Positions 57,344 to 64,000 of a stretch of 64,000 nt of DNA are shown in pieces. The notes beneath the pieces were generated by a model that was given only the letters and a program-made list of their open reading frames with translations, had not been told where the DNA came from and searched no databases. The position numbers and the translations under genes were made by a program. The DNA comes from Microbotryomycetes sp. JL201 (Eukaryota; Basidiomycota; Microbotryomycetes): positions 1 through 64,000 of the forward strand of contig JAQYUZ010000032.1 in the NCBI GenBank assembly GCA_033819885.1. The letters run 5' to 3'. Position 1 is the stretch's first letter. Every line of letters starts with the position of its first letter.

Positions 57344-60300
57344 TCATGGATACTGTACGAGGACTCGCCACTTGACGGTACCCGCTTTAGGCTTCATCTT
57401 CTGTACTTGTTGCTTTACCTGGCCCCTGACAGACGGACCATTCTCCTCGAGCCATATACTGTCTTCGTCGCTCTCGCTATCCGTTTCCTCATTTCTATCC
57501 CCGTCAACTTCGTTGTCTTCAACCCAGTCTTCCCCTGCAGCGTTCTCTTCGCTTTGCCTCCACGCCAGAGTCTCTTGCTTCCTTCTCTTCTTTTCACCTT
57601 TTCGGTAACTATTGCGGTGCAGCCATAGTTGATACGCAGCTCTCGCCGCTGAACTTTCGTCGGCCGCCAAATCCCGATGAGCAGAACTCAACCCGGGTCT
57701 CCATCTCACTGTCAACGTCAATACACCTATAGGTGAAGTCGATTTACGGGTATCAAGCTGAGGTCCGGCATCAGAGTTCTCTTTGAGGCTCTTGTCGTTG
57801 GCAATGTCCGAAATTGCTGACGAGTTTGATCGTTTGGGCTCGAGCGGAGGAGGACTCGGAGGTCTCGAGACCGGTGGAGGTGTGATTGAAGAAACAGGTT
57901 TAGATTTGTCGGTCTTGTCACGTTTGCGTTTCTTCGATGCTAGTCGAGGCAAAGGCGGGCTTTGCGGCACAGAAAATTCGTGACTTTTACCGACAGTCAC
58001 AACTCGGTCAGCAATTACAACTTCGGCTTAGCTATGCCCCAACAGGCTGTACTCACTCAATCAGAGTGATTTCCACAGTTTGAGTCTGTGCACCACTGTA
58101 AGAGCCAAACCAAAGGGCGCCATACGCAACGACGTCATTTTTCTGTATCGTCCGCACAGATTCAATGTGAAACACGACTGGTGCTGTCCGAGACAGGACT
58201 GGAACACGCAGCGGCTTGTCTGGTACCCAGTTTAGCTCGAGCGAACCAGAATCTTTTCCTCGAAATCATTAGCAGAAGATTGTTGGCGGCGGGTGAGGCG
58301 ACTGACCAGGTTGCTCAGGCATGGCGAGATCACTGTTGGTCACGCAAGATACACGACCTTCGGCTTTCACATGAAGCCGAGCAGTCACATCTTGCGTCAG
58401 CCCATGTGCACGAGCAGAGAGGATTTCGAGGCAACCAATGTTCCATTCAAGGAAAGCTTTAAAGGAAAAAGCAAGGGTTCGATCGAAAGACAAACGTCAA
58501 TCAAGTCCACAACAAGCAGCGTGTGGGCGACATGCAACTCACGCTTGGGCAAATGAATGTCTAGGGGCTTGAACAAGACAGAAAAGCGAAGACGTCCATG
58601 CCCCTCACCACCAACAAGCGGGGCCCATCTACGAGAATTGTAGACATGAATAGCTATAGAGACTGTGGCTGCAAAGTACATACTTGGTAACTTGGCTTTT
58701 GTGGGAGAGCACATCGCCGAGGTGAATCGAGACGAAACCAATCAACGTGTCATGATCTGCAGGAGGGAACCAGAATCAGTCAATCCGAATTATGACTTAG
58801 GGGTTTGACTCACGCCTGTCATGATAGTCCATCACTGCAAAGTCTAGCCTGGCGGTGCGCCAATCCCGCACAATAGTCTCGCTAGAAGCATTGAAATATG
58901 GTGTTGCGGTCAACTGTAGATCGCACTTTAGCCGCTGCTACCTTGCTCGTATGAAAGCTCCCGCACTGGTTTCATTCGCGTCTGGAACACTTTTTCGTCG
59001 TTCAAGAAGACATTGACATATGTCGAAGGCATGTCATCCCCGCCCGCGGTCGAGCCATCTTTTTTCAATCGAGACCGATCGCCCGAGGCCTCAACCTCAG
59101 ACAACTGATGAATTTGAAAGCTGAGGACGCCTGTTGGCTGTGCGGTATTGGCTGGCGCCCGACTGTCGAGCTATTGCGACAAAAGTCAGCCGCGGTCTTT
59201 GCCCGCACGGCTTGGCAAGGCTCACCATGTCACGAACGCGCTGTGCATATTCATTGGACACACTCCCCTCGGTATTCGAGTTCCGGCTTCCGTACATCAT
59301 TCGAGGCTTTTTAGACGGTCTCTTGAGCGGATCAGTTACCTTGCCACCCGTTGGCTCAGCCGGCGGGATCGTCTTGGCCAACGGAAAGAAAGCTGTCACA
59401 GACGCTCAGCATGCAATCCCCGAGAAGCCCTCTTATCATGAGACATGCGACACACCAGCCGAGTACGAAAGCGTTCCGGCTTTTCCGCGATGTGACCGCG
59501 CTGCTTCGATACTGACAGTCTCATTCCTCCAACTTCCAGACTTGTCGTGCAAGCTGTTGAGGGGAATGATCACGGAGCCTAACATGCTATTGGAAGAAGT
59601 TTACCAAATAAGCGAGGGTCTCTCCAATCTGCTCTTCAATAAGCTCACTCATTTGTGGTGAATCGGTCGTGATCCCACACAGTGATGCGGACGCTTCGGA
59701 TAAATGACGTGAGTCAGAATAGATGACCGAGCGGATGTGTTCTCACCTGTCGTCTTCATCCAGCTCTTCCGAGCCAATCAAGCAGAAACACATTTCCTCC
59801 CACATCGGATGCAGCGAGCTCGGATACACTTTTGTCCGGTAGCTGCGATAGATAAGAGTCAACAGCTGGTTGCCGCAAGATAGGTTTTGGCGACCTCACA
59901 GCACTTTGCCCACGTGCGCGTAACTGATTTCGCAATATCCATCCGAGCGGCCGTCGAGATCTGCTGCGAGAAGATTGCGGGCACTGTGAATGACGACACA
60001 GAGAATGCCAACGGCGCGAGTTCCTGCCAAAGGTACGCTATGAGGCATGTGCCGGTCGAGCCAAGTTAGCAATGAGAACTCACTCAGCGCTACATCGCTG
60101 CCGAGCACGAATCGAGTGGCGTCTATCGTGTAGCTCTTTGGCGCAGTGAAGTAGTTCAAAACAGTGTCTATCGAGGCGAGTACATAATTTGAAACGCCTG
60201 GTAGCGTCATGACGTCCAAAGTGCCCATGGGCTGCGATCAAACAGAGCCCTTAATCGATCGCAATCTTCTGCGGGGTGGTCTTCTTCACTGCTCACCTTA

Positions 60301-61742
60301 GCCACAATCTCCACTTTGGGCACTCGCGGAAACGAGAACTTGATATCTTTCGGCAGAGTTTGTCAGATCATTTGGCCGAAAGTCGACGAGAACAAGCTCA
60401 CGCCGAACGAAAGGTGGCTCGGGAACCATTTCGAGTCGGAGGCGAATAATGCCATGCAAACCACTGAGCTCCACTAACACCGGCACTTCCACTTTGACTA
60501 GTTTGCGCTGCAGGCACAGGGCACATCAACCTCCGAGCAAGGCGCGAACCAACACATGAAAAGCTTGACCTACAACCCCAAGACCGAGATGCACAATGAA
60601 ATGAGCATTAGTGGACTTGGTCGCTGGCTTCGGCTGCCGTCTGTATGCAAATGTGCACTCGAGGTTGATGAACTTGCCCAAGCCTTCGTCCTTCTCGGGC
60701 TCGGGTATCGCCATCTGTGGATCATTCGTGGCACGCTTCTTCATACCCTCTTCTAGAGGAACTACGATGTCCATGTCCTCAGGCAAATGCCTCAAACCGA
60801 GTAGGCGGATGGAATTGGTTCCGTGCTCAATGGACGTGATACGAACAGATCGCTGTCCAGAATGGTCAGTATTAGCTGCAGATTGGGAAATCCAGCACGC
60901 ACAACGACTGCTGGAGAGAGAGCTTTCATTGCGTCTTCGACCCTGCATACCGCAACAATCAGGTATCGACTTTGCTGCGTATATAGCGGAGACGCACAAA
61001 TCCACAGCTGGCGTAAACAGGTCCGGATCTATGATGCTCCATACGGCTCCGACCGTCGCGTTGAGCCACTCGATCGACTCGAACGCAGATTTCTGCCGGT
61101 CGGTAACGCCTTTCAGTCAACGTGTTCGAGCTCCTCACAAAGGAGCGGACCGTGTTTGTTCCCCGTTTTCTCTCCAGGTCCCACGCAAAATCTTTTACCG
61201 CATTCTCGACGACTTTACGAGTAACGATAATACCAAGGGCTGTGAAGGTCTGCTTGAGTTTTGCCTTTGTGATGAAAACCAATCTTGCGTTGCCACTTAC
61301 TGACGGCAACGTAAGGCAACACGCGATTCAATTTCAGGTACACGAGCAGCATGATGACGCTGCAAGTCACCATGAATCCAGTTGTCCACTGCCCAAACAG
61401 GGTATGCGTCAGTATTCATGCCTTGACGCATTCGTACCACCGACAGAGAGGACGAACAAGCTGGCCAGCATGATTCGCGAACCCCGCCAAATCGGCAGCT
61501 GGCAGATCTTCCAAATTGTAGTTGACCAAACCGACGCCCTTTTGCTTCAATGCCCTGCCTGCATCGTCCAAGTCTGTCCAGAACTTGTCGTGATCTTCTG
61601 TGTCCTCATCCAGATTTGATGCGGCACTGGACGCCGTAGAAGCTGCTCGCTGAGGTTTGGTAGCACCTGTTGCGTGCGAGAGGTCGTCGACTGCATCCGC
61701 GGCTGCGCCTCTACTGCCGTTGCTCGCACGACCCAGAGCCAT
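57344..61742 (-). CDS. MUG190: SMP/C2-domain protein, Mug190 family
   Basis: Likely a tricalbin-like lipid-transfer protein at ER-membrane contacts, closest to fission yeast Mug190. The ATG at 61742 gives MALGRASNGSRGAAAD. A hydrophobic helix follows (FMVTCSVIMLLVYLKLN). Next FAWDLERKRGTNTV, FESIEWLNATVGAVWSIIDP and DLFTPAVDLCVSAIYAAKSI, the SMP start. Then IRLLGLRHLPEDMDIVVP, INLECTFAYRRQPKPATKS, AHFIVHLGLGVVG and LVELSGLHGIIRLRLEMVPE. A C2 domain begins AVGILCVVIHSARNLLAADL with DGRSDGYCEISYAHVGKVLY and SLHPMWEEMCFCLIG. A second C2-like part has STYVNVFLNDEKVFQTRMKP and FDHDTLIGFVSIHLGDVL. A basic tail has HRNSYRKGEKKRRKQETLAW. Very many introns. The last exon may extend to about 57205. Confidence 0.8.
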
Positions 61743-62111
61743 GGCCAGGGGTTGCAGCAACGCAGACGCGCTGGCACCTACAGGGGTGCAGAAGCCTCAC
61801 TGCTTTCAATGGTGCGTCAAGGTGCCTGAGCAGAGCCAATGGGGGCCTGTGGGGGAGGAGCAGCGGCGCTGGCCCGTGAAATGATCTCAGAGCGGCGATC
61901 AAGGCGACTGCGAGATAGGAGGACTGATACAAATGCCGCAGTAGACGCTCTCTTGACAAGTGTGCGGGACCGATCAACTGCGATTAAATTCATGTTTGGA
62001 GTTCTGCCAGCAGAAGCAAGTCACGTGACCGGATCGTGCCGTCGGAAGGTCCAGTGAGACTTGAATTGGACGCGATTCGCCTCTGAGACGATCTCCAAAA
62101 AGCGCAAAAGC
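61743..62111. promoter_or_regulatory. Divergent promoter region (MUG190/ABHD11-like)
   Basis: 369 bases separate two divergent starts. The open frames inside are unremarkable. A short upstream exon of the MUG190-like gene cannot be excluded. Confidence 0.4.
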
Positions 62112-63466
62112 ATGCTCGTCCGACCTCGGCTCTCAGCCAACTTGCTCAAGTCATCATCGGCAGGATGCAGTTCCCGCCTGCTGTCGTCTACAGCCGCGCT
62201 GTCGGCACCGGTCGAGTTGGCTGCTGATGAGTACTCGCCGTCATCGAGTTCTAGTGATGACCTAGCAAGGCAGAATAGTCCACTTGTCATACTGCACGGC
62301 TTGTATGGCAGCAAGTCCAACTGGCGAAGCATGGCAAGGGGCATGGCTCAACAGCTCAACAGACACGTTCACGCGCTGGTGAGGATTTACCCTCCTGTGA
62401 CCCTCGACATAACTGTAACGCAGTTGTACAACTCTGTCACACTGCATCTAGGACCTGCGCAACCATGGTGTGAGCCCGCACGCTCCTGAAGTCGCTTACA
62501 CGGATCTGGCCGGCGATGTTGGTCACTACATTGACAAGAATGGATTGAAAGACGTCACACTTCTCGGCCACTCTATGTAAGTGTGACTGCTCTTGTGTTT
62601 CACGAGCTTGTTTCTGACTTTGGCGGGTCCACGGGTTCGACAAGGGGTGGCAAGGTGGCAATGGCGCTCGCTCTCGCGCCGCACAACGAGATTCAAAGAC
62701 TCGTGGGCGCGTCAATGAGCACCGAGAGACTTGGTTCTTCACTCTGACGACCTTTCAACTGCAGTTGTCGATATTGCCCCTGGATCGGGCAAGATATCTC
62801 CCGAGTTTCGAACATATCTAGACACGATGAAGCAGGTTCAAGACGCCAAAGTCAAATCAAGGAAAGAAGCTGACGAGATTTTGCAAAAAGTCGAACCTGT
62901 GAGTTTTCTAGCAAACGCCCTTGCAAAGCTGTTCACCGCATGAATTGTCAACGATGAACGAGCTTGGGGCCCGACTGACGTTCGGCTCTCCGATATGCCA
63001 GGACTTTGGAGTTCGTGCTTTCTTGCTCACAAATCTTGAGCACAAGGCCGAATCGGACGAATGGAGGTTTAGATTGCCATTGGACTATCTCGTGAATGCC
63101 ATTGACGAAATTGGCAAGTTTCCTTACGAGCAAGGAACGCGAACGTACGAGAAACCCACATTGTTCATCAAAGGTCAGTCCGAATCCTTTGTCATTTATC
63201 CAGAAAGTAAATATCAAGGTGTCTTGTGCCAAACGAACAGGCGAAAAATCGAAATACATCAACCGGAAAAACATTCCCATTATCAAGGAATATTTTCCGA
63301 ATTCTGAAGTCAAAACGTTGCCGACAGGACATTGGGGTAAGTTAAAAGGTTCGAAAGTGCCGGCGTTTGCGCTTGACTGAGCACCTTTTATGGCTCAAAA
63401 GTACATGCGGAGAAGCCCAAAGAATTCATTGCAGAGCTCGATAGCTTTCTGAAGCAGCACTCGTGA
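62112..63466 (+). CDS. Alpha/beta hydrolase, ABHD11/Imo32-Eat1 type
   Basis: Mitochondrial serine hydrolase of the ABHD11 family; yeast relatives include Imo32 and the Eat1 ethanol acetyltransferase. The ATG at 62112 gives MLVRPRLSANLLKSSSAGCS, a good presequence with SRLLSSTAALSAP. Then PLVILHGLYGSKSNWRSMAR (oxyanion HG), DLRNHGVSPHAP, AYTDLAGDVGHYIDKNGLKD and VTLLGHSMGGKVAMALAL. The nucleophile is the Ser of GHSMGG, whose codon run is split by an intron. Next VVDIAPGSGKISPEFRTYL and FGVRAFLLTNLEHK. The catalytic His is in TLPTGHW or in VHAEKPKEF. It ends ELDSFLKQHS. About eight introns; introns near 62.4 and 62.6 kb were placed by the motif. Confidence 0.87.
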
Positions 63467-63711
63467 GGAGCAGACGCGGGGGGCAGCGCGCGGGCCTCGG
63501 CGTCGAAATGCCCTCGATGAATTTCATCGACCCAGATGCATCGTGCTTCCACGCAAAACAAATGTTGCAACAACGATAGTCATAGTCAAGTGATTCAAGG
63601 AATAAAAAAAATCGGAGAGCTCGTCGCGTAGATGTGTGTGTGAGCGCGTCATTTTTCTGAAACACATTCAATTCAGATCGTTTGAATGATACGGAAGAGA
63701 CTTTTGCAAAA

Positions 63712-64000
63712 TCACTTACTGCCGGATTTCCCAATTTTGAGCCACGAAGGCGTGACTTTTCCGGCCGAACCTCCGAACGGTAGCTTCTTGGTCCCTGTGT
63801 TCGATCTGGCTGACTGGTCGGGTGCGGCTGCAGCAGTATCCAATGGGTTGACCACGGGGAGATCGCTGGCAGCGTCGAGAATATCCTTCGTGAGTGGTGG
63901 ACGGGAACCGGAGGCTGCAGAAACCGAATCTCAGGTCAGTCTGCTCGTCTGCTTCGTCCCGGAGGAGACGTAGATCGCTTGCCATTGAGAGCGTCTTCAG
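63712..64000 (-). CDS. 3' end of an unidentified gene (partial)
   Basis: A last exon at 63712-63914 reads SGSRPPLTKDILDAASDLPV, then VNPLDTAAAAPDQSARSNTG and KKLPFGGSAGKVTPSWLKIG, ending KSGSK. It has a good acceptor (TTTCTGCAG) at its left border in the transcript. The rest of the gene lies beyond or near the window edge. I do not recognise the protein. It is tail to tail with the ABHD11-like gene, with about 245 bases between stops. Confidence 0.4.

Overview
The window is nuclear DNA of a fungus with a compact, intron-rich genome, most likely a basidiomycete. About 28 protein genes fill 64 kb. Most are split by several short GT-AG introns of about 50-70 nt, often with a CTRAY-like branch point, so single reading frames rarely show a whole gene. 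Fungal-type families (Nup159, Pho88/Snd3, Mug190, the Mnn9/Anp1/Van1 glycosyltransferases, Alg10, GH128) support a fungus. The intron density and the bZIP basic region at 26.9 kb, which resembles XBP1 and the basidiomycete Cib1/Hxl1 factors, favour Basidiomycota. A compact Pucciniomycotina genome of the Mixia type is a guess, not a demonstration. I found no intact mobile element, rRNA, tRNA or CRISPR array.

Layout. 0.8-4.6 kb: ER translocon-associated Irc22/TRAP-alpha-like gene, divergent from COX13, then an Lsb1/Pin3-like SH3 gene. 5.1-12.2 kb (all minus): exportin-T, PHO88/SND3 and an alpha/beta hydrolase. 12.3-21.9 kb: a giant Nup159/Nup214-type FG nucleoporin, divergent from the tRNA methyltransferase TRM1. 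22.4-25.4 kb: a Ca3427/THI5-like periplasmic-binding-fold protein, convergent with an AIF/FSP1-type flavoprotein. 26-34.5 kb (all minus): a Hac1/XBP1-like bZIP gene, a membrane-anchored GH128 glucanase-like protein, UBA4/MOCS3, an ELO fatty-acid elongase and ALG10. 35-39.5 kb (plus): a GT62 mannosyltransferase and mitochondrial citrate synthase. 39.8-45.8 kb: an MFS transporter, a Serinc/TMS1 protein and ARPC2. 46-52.4 kb: three DNA-binding proteins in a row, namely SANT plus C2H2, SANT only and a TEA domain. 52.7-63.5 kb: GAL7, pICln, an NAD(P)-binding protein, the SMP/C2 lipid-transfer protein Mug190 and an ABHD11/Imo32-like hydrolase. The 3' end of one more minus-strand gene lies at the right edge.

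The genes are mostly housekeeping and share no operon-like logic. A loose secretory and cell-wall theme runs through the left and middle: ER translocation (Irc22, Snd3), a UPR-type bZIP factor, very-long-chain lipid synthesis (ELO), N-glycan assembly (ALG10), mannan extension (GT62) and glucan (GH128). Neighbouring promoters are very short; the divergent IRC22/COX13 and NUP159/TRM1 pairs are each about 85 bp apart if the upstream TRM1 start is used. The points most worth checking are the bZIP gene (possible Ire1-type splicing, a UPRE-like site near its start, an unexplained open frame downstream), the SANT+C2H2 fusion beside a second SANT gene, three GC-AG introns with identical GCAAGT donors, the two-start TRM1, and the QxxHH elongase.
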